21,885 nt of DNA, taken from contig JBATTK010000156.1 in assembly GCA_049670505.1 (NCBI GenBank), forward strand, positions 1-21,885, in the 5' to 3' direction. Shown here piece by piece: positions 16,201 to 21,644 of the stretch (its first letter is position 1; each line of letters begins with the position of its first letter). The stretch is from JBATTK01 sp049670505. Lineage in GTDB: Bacteria; Bacteroidota; Bacteroidia; Flavobacteriales; Flavobacteriaceae. The notes below the pieces were generated by a model. The model had not been told where the DNA came from. It did not search any database and saw only the letters and a list, made by a program, of their open reading frames with translations. The translations under genes were made by a program, and so were the position numbers.

Positions 16201-16428
16201 TTCATTGGTAACGGTTCCCGAGGTAAAGCCCGTAGAAGAATTTTTCACAATAATGGTGGTTCCTATCAACGGTTCCCCGTTGGCATCCGTTACCTTTCCC
16301 CGAATAGATGCGTTTGTGGCTTGGCCATAACTTAAGGCAAATGATGTGGCTACTAGAAAAAATGTGATTACGATCTTTATCCTTTTGTGCTGTTTTTGAC
16401 CCTTAAAAATGTAGTTTTTCATTTTCAT
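13237..16428 (-). CDS. TonB-dependent receptor, Oar-like with carboxypeptidase-regulatory N-terminal domain
   Basis: 1063 aa from ATG 16428 (another ATG lies two codons in). An extension to 16491 would pass through the promoter palindromes. Order: signal peptide ending near SYGQ (about 36); carboxypeptidase-regulatory-like beta-sandwich (about 40-120, ASIRGKVTDANGEPLIGTTI); a TonB-box-like DEVVVS; plug (about 140-250, with NVTIDGVNARNQLTAGEIGR and GGGAINAVTKSGTNELSG); 22-strand barrel to the C-terminal GARYTFN beta-signal. The long form, the QGRQGGGAINAVTKSG motif and the absence of a SusD gene point to the Oar-like group, not SusC. The substrate is unknown; the downstream phosphodiesterase hints at a phosphorylated compound. 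Confidence 0.92.
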   Translation of the reverse strand: MKMKNYIFKGQKQHKRIKIVITFFLVATSFALSYGQATNASIRGKVTDANGEPLIGTTIIVKNSSTGFTSGTVTNENGSYRIQQLPLGGPYSVTSQYLGFQDMIKEGFTLNLSDALVVNFNMQESSTALDEVVVSTNSLVKRIEQLGASTKIGAGQIKNLPLEGRNFTGLTSLSPLQGGGSINLAGQRRTSTNVTIDGVNARNQLTAGEIGRGPYTISQEAIREFEVATNDYSVLQGRQGGGAINAVTKSGTNELSGSAFFYHRADALQSQFNIRGEDRDANFYTSQYGVSLSGPIIKDKLHFFVVYERQDAGDPLSIADIQSDNDQNLLGISQENLDRFLQIGRNFYGLSDSRQTGQFDRETEANNLFIRLDWQINDKHRLTLRNLYNKWENPFSVSDNSNIEVAESFSDFESQENSTLLSLRSIFSPTVTNEFKVQYQHAERSFLPNSELPVTNIPRAIVEVESTLPNGNTRNRSVQLGGQRFTPETNLENQLQIANTTYISSGKFNFTFGTDNLITYLETQLSNEQNGRFFFDSLDDFENLNPSRYAREVPLQGSSLVEQTVVDLSLFGQVEFDIAPNLNFIGGLRWDATLFLDEGEFNPIVFQELGIRTDETIDDFDNIQPRFQLTWNVKGKDTDIIKIGGGAFSAQPHYYAQVNNIQNSGTLLGAIDVTGDAVPAPDFPAYRNDPSTVPGVPGGVTPFSTINAVSPDFEVPTIYKGNISYTRFFGDRYTLGINALFSHTTNNYVYQEANLVTEPFFTTPQGRDVFVPANTITENGLTDWTNSRISDAVGRTLVLTSDGVLDNISIIVEGSARIGRDGYVNGSFTWNRTKDNSSYNCCVANTSTFIPVEGDPRDLNYGFADSHFDTKVVVNGATPTWKGFNFGATIIGTGGTRYSLHVDDNTSANGDFNLRNDMAYIFDPNDPNTPQAIIDGYNEVLNDPETPEGFKDYLRESFGGFAERNGGKNPFRVNIDLRLQKRFGFNNNRHGLELTADVFNFANLLNKEWGRTNNFGRRRDFMRINGFDPATNAYDYSVQTGAGTEPINGVPWRLQLGARYTFN

Positions 16429-16445
16429 ATTTTTTGATTGAAACG

Positions 16446-16453
16446 CAAAGCTA
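16446..16453 (-). promoter_or_regulatory. -7 promoter box of the TonB-dependent receptor
   Basis: CAAAGCTA on the plus strand is TAGCTTTG on the minus strand, matching TAnnTTTG, 18 bases before the receptor ATG at 16428. The nearest TTG upstream (16470-16468) leaves only a 14-base spacer, shorter than the usual 17-23, so the -33 element is weak or absent. Confidence 0.5.
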
Positions 16454-16472
16454 CACGTGACCATATCCAAGG

Positions 16473-16515
16473 CCATGTTAAGTTTTAACATGGAACGGGA
16501 ACTTAACTTTAAGTT
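16473..16515. promoter_or_regulatory. Twin palindromes between receptor and tag promoters
   Basis: Two perfect palindromes lie 6 bases apart: CCATGTTAA-gtt-TTAACATGG (16473-16493) and AACTTAA-ct-TTAAGTT (16500-16515). Both contain a TTAAGTT half-site. They lie 20-62 bases upstream of the receptor -7 box and 47 or more bases upstream of the tag -33 box, a position fitting an activator or repressor of the receptor. The binding protein is unknown. Confidence 0.5.
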
Positions 16516-16561
16516 TGAGTTTTTTTAATACTACGGACTACGAATATTTATCAGGACCATA

Positions 16562-16592
16562 TTTGTTCCTTAATTTTATTGGCATATCTTTA
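16562..16592 (+). promoter_or_regulatory. tag promoter
   Basis: TTTG (16562-16565), a 19-base spacer, and TATCTTTA (16585-16592) match the Bacteroidetes promoter pattern TTTG-N19-TAnnTTTG except for the last base. Transcription would start a few bases before the tag ATG at 16610. Confidence 0.6.
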
Positions 16593-16609
16593 AGGTAGAG
16601 AACAGCACA

Positions 16610-17173
16610 ATGGAAAAACATAAATGCGGATGGTGCATAGGCGATGACCTATATGAGGCCTATCACGATTTGGAATGGGGCGTTCCCGTAAAGGATGATG
16701 CTACGCTATTCGAATTCTTGATTCTGGAGACCTTTCAGGCCGGATTAAGTTGGATTACCATACTGCGCAAACGGGAGAATTTTAGAAAAGCCTTTGATAA
16801 TTTTGAGTATACAAAAATAGCCTCCTATGATGAATCCAAAATTGAGGCGTTACTACAGGACGAAGGTATTATTCGTAATAAACTAAAGGTAAGGGCAACG
16901 GTTACCAATGCGCAGGCTTTTCTTAACGTTCAACGAGAATTTGGTAGTTTCAGCGATTATATCTGGGGTTTTGTGGATGGAAAACCAATAAAAAATATCT
17001 TTACATCATACAAGAATGCCCCAGCTAATACTCCCTTATCTGATACCATTAGCAAAGACCTAAAAAAACGAGGCTTCAAATTTGTGGGAAGCACAGTAAT
17101 ATACGCCCACATGCAAGCTACCGGCATGGTCAATGATCACGAACTAAATTGTTTCAGATATGATGAAGTGTAG
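16610..17173 (+). CDS. tag: DNA-3-methyladenine glycosylase I
   Basis: 187 aa, equal to E. coli Tag in length. It excises 3-methyladenine from alkylated DNA as the first step of base-excision repair. The zinc site is intact: Cys6 (KCGWC), His19 (AYHDLEWG), His177 and Cys181 (VNDHELNC), matching E. coli C4/H17/H175/C179. The base pocket residues Glu40 and Trp48 (LETFQAGLSWITILRKREN) are present, as is the KKRGFKFVGSTVIYAHMQATG block. It overlaps the start of the next gene by 14 bases, an unusual coupling of a repair enzyme with an exported protein. A decayed second copy lies at 18046-18236. Confidence 0.95.
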   Translation: MEKHKCGWCIGDDLYEAYHDLEWGVPVKDDATLFEFLILETFQAGLSWITILRKRENFRKAFDNFEYTKIASYDESKIEALLQDEGIIRNKLKVRATVTNAQAFLNVQREFGSFSDYIWGFVDGKPIKNIFTSYKNAPANTPLSDTISKDLKKRGFKFVGSTVIYAHMQATGMVNDHELNCFRYDEV

Positions 17174-17753
17174 AACGCTATCTTTGATTGTTATCCTTTT
17201 TATGGCCTTTTCCGGCTTTTCACAACATAAAGTAGAACGGGAACACCGTATCGTGTGCGGTCAATTTCCTGAGAAAGCGGTGAAGACCGTTAAGGAAAAA
17301 CTAGACGGAATTGCAATTAAAAATCTAATGTACTATCAGGAAATCGATAGTACCGAAAGAAGATTTTCAGCTAAATTCAAAAAAGACCGTTTATTCTATC
17401 ATATGGACTTTAATATGGACGGCAATTTGCAAAATGTTGGCTACATGATCGAGGAAGTTGATATTCCCGAGGAAACCCTCGCCAATATCAGTACGCACTT
17501 GGCCGATAATTTTGAGAAACCCAGAACGCGAAGAATGTTCCAACAATATTTGATCAATGATTTTGAAACCACCGAAAAAATATTGGACACTGCATTTCAA
17601 AACCTCCTTTCATCTACCGTGGTGTATAAATTTATCATTACAGGCAAGAACAAGGGAACCAGACAGTACTATGAAGTAACCTTTGATGCAGAAGGAGATC
17701 TTAAACATATGCGGGAGTCCCTACCTGCCAATTATGATCACGTATTATACTAG
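17160..17753 (+). CDS. Exported PepSY-like protein, copy 1
   Basis: 197 aa with a signal peptide (CRTLSLIVILFMAFSGFSQ). The mature part appears to have two related halves. The first reads FPEKAVKTVKEKLDGIAIKN then FSAKFKKDRLFYHMDFNMDG; the second ends YYEVTFDAEGDLKHMRESLP. Each has a helix followed by Y/F-x-hxF-D-x-x-G strands, the pattern of PepSY-like (DUF2874-type) periplasmic proteins. This assignment is by eye and moderate. Start overlaps tag by 14 bases. It is a clear paralog of the protein at 18233-18823; both end LP-A/S-NYDHVLY. The TAG stop is formed by the TA target and first G of the inserted MITE-like element. Confidence 0.75.
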   Translation: MMKCRTLSLIVILFMAFSGFSQHKVEREHRIVCGQFPEKAVKTVKEKLDGIAIKNLMYYQEIDSTERRFSAKFKKDRLFYHMDFNMDGNLQNVGYMIEEVDIPEETLANISTHLADNFEKPRTRRMFQQYLINDFETTEKILDTAFQNLLSSTVVYKFIITGKNKGTRQYYEVTFDAEGDLKHMRESLPANYDHVLY

Positions 17754-17917
17754 TGTTAAGTTAAGCCAAAACCTACGCATAATCCAATGCATCTTTTGCG
17801 GCATCCCGTCGTTAAAAAATAATTCCGTAGCTACGGCTATGCAATGATTTTTTGCCTAGGTCTGTCACAAAATCCGTGATTGCCTTAAGCGCCATTTCAG
17901 CTTTAACTTAACACTAG
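17750..17917. mobile_element. MITE-like non-autonomous element with 15-bp terminal inverted repeats
   Basis: CTAGTGTTAAGTTAA (17750-17764) is exactly repeated inverted as TTAACTTAACACTAG (17903-17917). With a TA dinucleotide at each end (17751-17752 and 17915-17916) read as target duplication, the element core is 162 bp, GTGTTAAG to CTTAACAC (17753-17914). TA duplication is typical of IS630/Tc1-mariner-type elements. The centre holds the 12-bp palindrome CCGTAGCTACGG (17825-17836) flanked by AAAAAAT (17814-17820) and ATTTTTT (17847-17853), so the transcript would fold on itself. There is no transposase. A second AGTGTTAA motif on the minus strand, just outside the right end (17923-17933 area), may be a further end remnant. 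Confidence 0.65.
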
Positions 17918-18019
17918 GACCTGTTAACACTTACTTCCATGGTTATTTCTTATGTTCCTTGTAGATCAGGTTTCATGGTATTCCGGAGGCTATTTATATG
18001 TTTATGCAGGTTTTTCACC

Positions 18020-18027
18020 TATCTTTG
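18020..18027 (+). promoter_or_regulatory. -7 box, probably the retained promoter of the duplicated tag copy
   Basis: TATCTTTG matches TAnnTTTG. The following bases up to CACAATTGG resemble the tag leader (TATCTTTA up to CACAATGG), suggesting that the duplicated tag promoter survives and may now drive the downstream PepSY-like copy. No -33 TTTG is seen at 19 bases. The stretch 17918-18019 between the MITE and this box holds nothing else I can identify. Confidence 0.4.
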
Positions 18028-18045
18028 AATCATAGCAGTTAGCCA

Positions 18046-18236
18046 CAATTGGCACTATCACGAGTCTCGTTACAATACTATGCGCTGTAAAGGTTAGCAT
18101 GGGTACTTACTCGTTAAATATTAATGAAACCTTGTTCAAATTTCTCTTTCCATAAACCTTCCAAAAAGGATTAAATTGGATTACAATACTCCGTAAACGT
18201 GGGGGTTTTAGGAAGAAGTTCATCGATTTTGAATGA
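18046..18236 (+). pseudogene. Decayed second copy of tag (N-terminal third only)
   Basis: From 18114 to 18236 the frame reads LNINETLFKFLFP*TFQKG, then LNWITILRKRGGFRKKFIDFE and a stop, aligning residue for residue with Tag residues 27-66 (for example TLFEFLILETFQAG and LSWITILRKRENFRKAFDNFE). The codon of the catalytic Glu40 is TAA. Upstream, alignment to Tag residues 1-26 is weak and needs small deletions, so 18046 is approximate. The remaining two thirds of tag are missing; the remnant runs straight into the start of the PepSY-like copy 2 (ATG 18233). Confidence 0.85.
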
Positions 18237-18823
18237 TTATGATACGATATGGTATTTTTTTAATTGTTTTCCTTTGCTCCTCCGTTTATGCTTTTTCCCA
18301 GAACAAATATGAACGGGAACAGCGGGTATCTAAAGATGATTTTCCGGAAAAAGCGATGAATGATCTTTCGAAAGCGCTGGAAGGAGCAAAGAAAGTTAGA
18401 TTTTATAGAGAAATAGACAGTGCCAAAAGCAGTTTTGAAGCCAAGTTCAAAAAAGGTCGTTTGTGGTATAGTGTAGAATTTGATACCACTGGAGCATTAG
18501 AAGATATTGAGATTAATATTAAGGAAATAGATGTGCCCAATGAAAGCTGGAAAAATATAACTACATATCTAAATACAAATTTTATAAGGACAAGAATAAA
18601 AAAAATACAACAACAGTATCCCGCCTCCAAAGAAGAGTCGGCCCGGATTACGCTCAAAAATGCATTTCAAAACCTATTGTTGCCATCCATAAGATATGAG
18701 ATTATTGTAGCCGGAAAAAAAGAAAAAGAATATGAGGAATATGAAATTCTTTTTGATGCGCAAGGAAGTTTTATTCAAATGCGAAAGTCGCTCCCTTCAA
18801 ATTATGACCACGTCCTCTATTAA
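18233..18823 (+). CDS. Exported PepSY-like protein, copy 2
   Basis: 196 aa with a signal peptide (YGIFLIVFLCSSVYAFSQ). It is collinear with copy 1: YEREQRVSKDDFPEKAMNDL, FEAKFKKGRLWYSVEFDTTG, LKNAFQNLLLPSIRYEIIVAG, LPSNYDHVLY. By eye, identity is about 40 percent, so the duplication is not recent or the copies diverged fast. ATG 18233 overlaps the stop of the tag remnant; an ATG two codons later is an alternative. It overlaps the following DUF2490 gene by 20 bases, so the two are probably translated together. Function unknown; periplasmic location inferred. Confidence 0.75.
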   Translation: MIMIRYGIFLIVFLCSSVYAFSQNKYEREQRVSKDDFPEKAMNDLSKALEGAKKVRFYREIDSAKSSFEAKFKKGRLWYSVEFDTTGALEDIEINIKEIDVPNESWKNITTYLNTNFIRTRIKKIQQQYPASKEESARITLKNAFQNLLLPSIRYEIIVAGKKEKEYEEYEILFDAQGSFIQMRKSLPSNYDHVLY

Positions 18824-19490
18824 CCGCTTATCATTCCTGCTGTTCCTTATCGGTTTCTCTACGGTCGCCGGACAAGAGAATTTTGTTGGGTTTTGGCAAC
18901 CGGAAATCGCTATTAATTACAAGGTGAACCCGAATTATTCCCATAATTTCTCGATTGCTCAGCGGAATTTTATTTATGAAAATGAAGATGTTACCCTTAA
19001 AACACGACAGCTAGACCTTGTTCATTTTTCGCGGCTTAAGATAAGGGACAATCAAAGTATCGGAGCCGGAATATTGTATCGATTCAGGAATGTTTTTGAA
19101 GAAGAAGAAAACGAACTGAGGTTTACGCAACAGTTTAATGGCACCTATAAACCACGAAATATTCGTTTTGGACATAGATTACGCACGGAACAACGCATTA
19201 CCCCATTGCGGACTACGCACCGATTTCGTTATCGGTTCGCTATAGACTTTCCACTTCAAGGAGAAAAATTAGATGTTGGTGAGTGCTATTTTATTGGGAC
19301 CACTGAAAGTCTTTTAAGCGTATCCAAAAGCAACACACCTCAATATGATCAACGTTTTGTCCTTAATCTAGGCTGGTTATTGAATACTAATATGAAACTC
19401 CAAACTGGATTGGAATATAGATTTGAGGATTATGCCCAAGAAACCGAAAACGTTTTCTTCATACTTTCTTCTTTAATCCTGACCTTGTAA
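18804..19490 (+). CDS. DUF2490 family outer-membrane beta-barrel protein
   Basis: 228 aa from ATG 18804. An earlier in-frame ATG at 18732 lies well inside the upstream gene and precedes non-signal sequence. MTTSSINRLSFLLFLIGFSTVAGQ is a signal peptide. The mature part begins NFVGFWQPEIAINYKVNPNY and continues with alternating-residue strands (FRHRLRTEQRI-like segments such as IRFGHRLRTEQRITPLRTTH), ending in FFILSSLILTL, a barrel-like pattern typical of DUF2490. The role is not known. It overlaps the PepSY-like copy 2 by 20 bases and the convergent aat gene by 18 bases. Confidence 0.8.
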   Translation: MTTSSINRLSFLLFLIGFSTVAGQENFVGFWQPEIAINYKVNPNYSHNFSIAQRNFIYENEDVTLKTRQLDLVHFSRLKIRDNQSIGAGILYRFRNVFEEEENELRFTQQFNGTYKPRNIRFGHRLRTEQRITPLRTTHRFRYRFAIDFPLQGEKLDVGECYFIGTTESLLSVSKSNTPQYDQRFVLNLGWLLNTNMKLQTGLEYRFEDYAQETENVFFILSSLILTL

Positions 19491-20141
19491 TATTTTTGAG
19501 AATTCCGCCCGGGAAATCTCCTCTGCTCCCATGCTCTCTAGATGTTTGGTATATAATTGGCAATCAATAAGCCTATATCCTTTTCTTTTTAATTCTTGGG
19601 CCAGCTTTATAAATGCGAATTTTGATGCATTGCTCACCCTACTGAACATACTTTCTCCACAAAACACATGTCCGAGATCTATACCATACAAGCCGCCCAC
19701 CAAGGTATTGTTCTCCCATACTTCATATGACTTGGCAATCCCCTTTTTATATAACATGAGATAGGCTTCCTCCATTTCCTTGGTAATCCAAGTCCCTTCT
19801 TGTCCCGTTCTTTTAACGGAGGCACATTGTTTAATAACTTCTTGGAATTGTAAGTTCTTGGTCAGTTTAAATTGGGTGCCCCCAATTATTTTTCGCATGC
19901 TTTTGGAAATTATGATTTTATGGGGAAATAATACCATTCTTGGATTTGGGCTCCACCACAAGATTAAGGAGTTTTCATTAAACCATGGAAAAATACCGCT
20001 TTGATATGCCAATAATAAACGTTCGGGGGATAAATCCCCGCCTACGGCAAGCAAACCCTCGGCATTGGCACTTTCCACTGGCGGGAACACCAGTCTTTCC
20101 GTTAAAAAAAACATGGGATGCATGGCCCTATCCTTTTTCAT
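19473..20141 (-). CDS. aat: Leucyl/phenylalanyl-tRNA-protein transferase
   Basis: 222 aa, normal length. It transfers Leu or Phe from tRNA to proteins with N-terminal Lys or Arg, marking them for ClpS/ClpAP degradation (N-end rule). Family motifs in order: FPPVESANAEGLLAVGGDLS (19-38), AYQSGIFPWFNENSLILWWSPNPRMVL (45 onward), then GTWITKEMEEAYLMLYKKGIAKSYEVWE, and GGLYGIDLGHVFCGESMFSR. ATG 20141 is used; ATG 20123 would also keep all motifs. It stands alone, convergent with DUF2490 (18-base overlap) and downstream of a terminator. Confidence 0.95.
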   Translation of the reverse strand: MKKDRAMHPMFFLTERLVFPPVESANAEGLLAVGGDLSPERLLLAYQSGIFPWFNENSLILWWSPNPRMVLFPHKIIISKSMRKIIGGTQFKLTKNLQFQEVIKQCASVKRTGQEGTWITKEMEEAYLMLYKKGIAKSYEVWENNTLVGGLYGIDLGHVFCGESMFSRVSNASKFAFIKLAQELKRKGYRLIDCQLYTKHLESMGAEEISRAEFSKILQGQD

Positions 20142-20180
20142 GGCGTTTTTTATAAAGTTACGGAAAAGCCTAAATAAAAT

Positions 20181-20200
20181 ACCCCGCTGAATAGCGGGGT
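20181..20200 (-). terminator. Rho-independent terminator of the flavin reductase-DUF3127 operon
   Basis: ACCCCGCT-gaat-AGCGGGGT is a perfect 8-bp stem with a 4-base loop. On the minus strand it is followed by ATTTTATTTA. It lies 70 bases after the DUF3127 stop and 40 bases before the aat start. Confidence 0.8.
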
Positions 20201-20270
20201 TGCAATAATACGTTGTTTTGAAATCTCCACCTTCATGGATTTGTAATTCGGAAACATCAAAAAACCTTTG

Positions 20271-20648
20271 TTAGAAGGGCAAATCGTCGTGATCTTCCTC
20301 ATTTAAATTATCTGCAGGCTCAAAAGCATCCATTGGGGGTACCGGAGGCATCTCCGCACCACCATCCGCTGCCTGTAAATTCTCAATACGCCATCCTTGG
20401 ATGGAATTAAAATACTTGGTCTCTCCCTGGGGGTTTACCCATTCCCTGCCTCGTATATTAATACTGATCTTTACGGACTGCCCTTCCGCATAATTGTTCA
20501 ATAGGTCACATTTATCCTGAACAAATTCAACCAAAATATGTTGTGGATATTGCTCGTCCGTAGTGACTACGACCTCTCTTTTTCTAAAACCGTTATTGCC
20601 AAAGGTTTTCGTTTCTCCGACCATCTTAATTTTTCCTTGTACTTCCAT
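20271..20648 (-). CDS. DUF3127 protein with SSB-like acidic C-terminal tip
   Basis: 125 aa. Residues 1-90 match DUF3127, a Bacteroidetes family with OB-fold-like character: MEVQGKIKMVGETKTFGNNGFRKRE, then VEFVQDKCDLLNNYAEGQSV, INIRGREWVNPQGETKYFNSIQGWRIE. A Pro/Asp/Glu-rich linker follows and the protein ends NEEDHDDLPF. That tip closely resembles the C-terminal peptide of single-stranded DNA-binding protein (E. coli ends DDDIPF), which docks many repair and replication proteins. The resemblance is seen; a role at ssDNA is inference. It starts 3 bases after the flavin reductase stop, so the two are one operon. Confidence 0.85.
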   Translation of the reverse strand: MEVQGKIKMVGETKTFGNNGFRKREVVVTTDEQYPQHILVEFVQDKCDLLNNYAEGQSVKISINIRGREWVNPQGETKYFNSIQGWRIENLQAADGGAEMPPVPPMDAFEPADNLNEEDHDDLPF

Positions 20649-20651
20649 TTT

Positions 20652-21536
20652 CTATGTATTAGCTAATAGTACCTTCCATGCAGAAAGCACTTCATTATTG
20701 AGTAAATATTCTTGTGCCTTTTTATGTAATTGTTCTTGATCATCGGCACTGATGATCGATCTTATTTCAATATTGGATGCCACAAATTCTTCAACATCCA
20801 TAGCAGTAGGTATTGACTCCACATTCCCCAACTTCCCCAAATCATTCCCGGTTAGAACTTCGCTCAGTCGGATATGTTCCGGGATACGGTCTACACCTAT
20901 TCCCAAAGTAGAAATTGGTTTAGGTACCTCGAACATACCTTTGTTCGCCCTACTATACCAATTGCCTCCCATACGGGCTACCAAATCAATCTTATGTTGG
21001 TCAATACCCCCTTCCTTATCCAAAACATCTGTTGAAACATGAATTTTTACCACTTCGGAAAAAATTAGGTTTCCTGCCCCACCTTCTTTTCCCAACGGTT
21101 CCACTTTCATCACTTTACATTCAAATTGCACAGGGGATTCCATAACCCTAAAAGGTGCTACCAAGTCGGATTTCAACATGGTGAGTCCGGACTTCTTAAA
21201 TTCGTTCTCGCCCTTGGCATACTCCGTGCTTGCCAAGGACATTTGCTGTACAATATCGTAATTTACCACGTTTATGACTACCTCTTTGGTCTTGTGTACG
21301 TTTTCCAAGGTATGCTTGGTGGTATTGTTACGCACTCTCCGAGATGGAGAAAAAATGAGTACCGGAGGATTTGCGCTAAAGACGTTAAAAAAACTAAAGG
21401 GTGACAAATTAGGTCTTCCTTCACCATCAATGGTGCTTGCAAATGCAATAGGTCTTGGCCCCACAGCACCCAACAGATAGCTATGCAATTTGCCGGTTGA
21501 AAGCTCCGATGGAAGAATAGAAAACATTTTACGCAT
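20652..21536 (-). CDS. Flavin reductase family protein (FMN-binding split barrel, DIM6/NTAB type)
   Basis: 294 aa from ATG 21536; a TTG at 21545 and an ATG at 21527 (MFSILPSEL) are alternatives, the latter leaving a short normal leader after the promoter. Diagnostic region: YLLGAVGPRPIAFASTIDGEG (about 20-40) followed by NLSPFSFFNVFSANPPVLIFSPSRR, the FMN-binding split-barrel signature. These enzymes reduce flavins with NAD(P)H or act as flavin-dependent oxidoreductases. Length (about 300) is longer than classic HpaC-type reductases (about 170); the extra C-terminal part (about 200 onward, helical) is common in the Bacteroidetes form. First gene of an operon with DUF3127. Confidence 0.88.
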   Translation of the reverse strand: MRKMFSILPSELSTGKLHSYLLGAVGPRPIAFASTIDGEGRPNLSPFSFFNVFSANPPVLIFSPSRRVRNNTTKHTLENVHKTKEVVINVVNYDIVQQMSLASTEYAKGENEFKKSGLTMLKSDLVAPFRVMESPVQFECKVMKVEPLGKEGGAGNLIFSEVVKIHVSTDVLDKEGGIDQHKIDLVARMGGNWYSRANKGMFEVPKPISTLGIGVDRIPEHIRLSEVLTGNDLGKLGNVESIPTAMDVEEFVASNIEIRSIISADDQEQLHKKAQEYLLNNEVLSAWKVLLANT

Positions 21537-21539
21537 AGG

Positions 21540-21576
21540 GTACAAATGTACATAAATTGTACTCTAATTGAAACAA
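21540..21576 (-). promoter_or_regulatory. Flavin reductase promoter with inverted repeat
   Basis: TACATTTG on the minus strand (21550-21543) matches TAnnTTTG, and a TTG at 21576-21574 lies 23 bases upstream, at the long end of the usual spacing. An inverted repeat GTACAA (21540-21545) and TTGTAC (21557-21562) brackets the -7 box and could be an operator. If this box is used, the ATG at 21536 would be nearly leaderless, favouring the start at 21527. Confidence 0.4.
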
Positions 21577-21644
21577 TTACCTAAGCTTCAAATATGCTAT
21601 CTTCTATCAATTTACGTTATATTTAAACACAATTAATTCTTTGG

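Noticed and set aside
13237..16428. SusC-type receptor of a polysaccharide utilisation locus
   Set aside because: No SusD gene or glycan enzymes lie nearby, and the plug and C-terminal motifs resemble Oar-like receptors.
18732..18803. Earlier start of the DUF2490 gene
   Set aside because: It would add 24 residues, mostly charged or polar, ahead of a normal signal peptide and extend the overlap with the PepSY-like gene to 92 bases.
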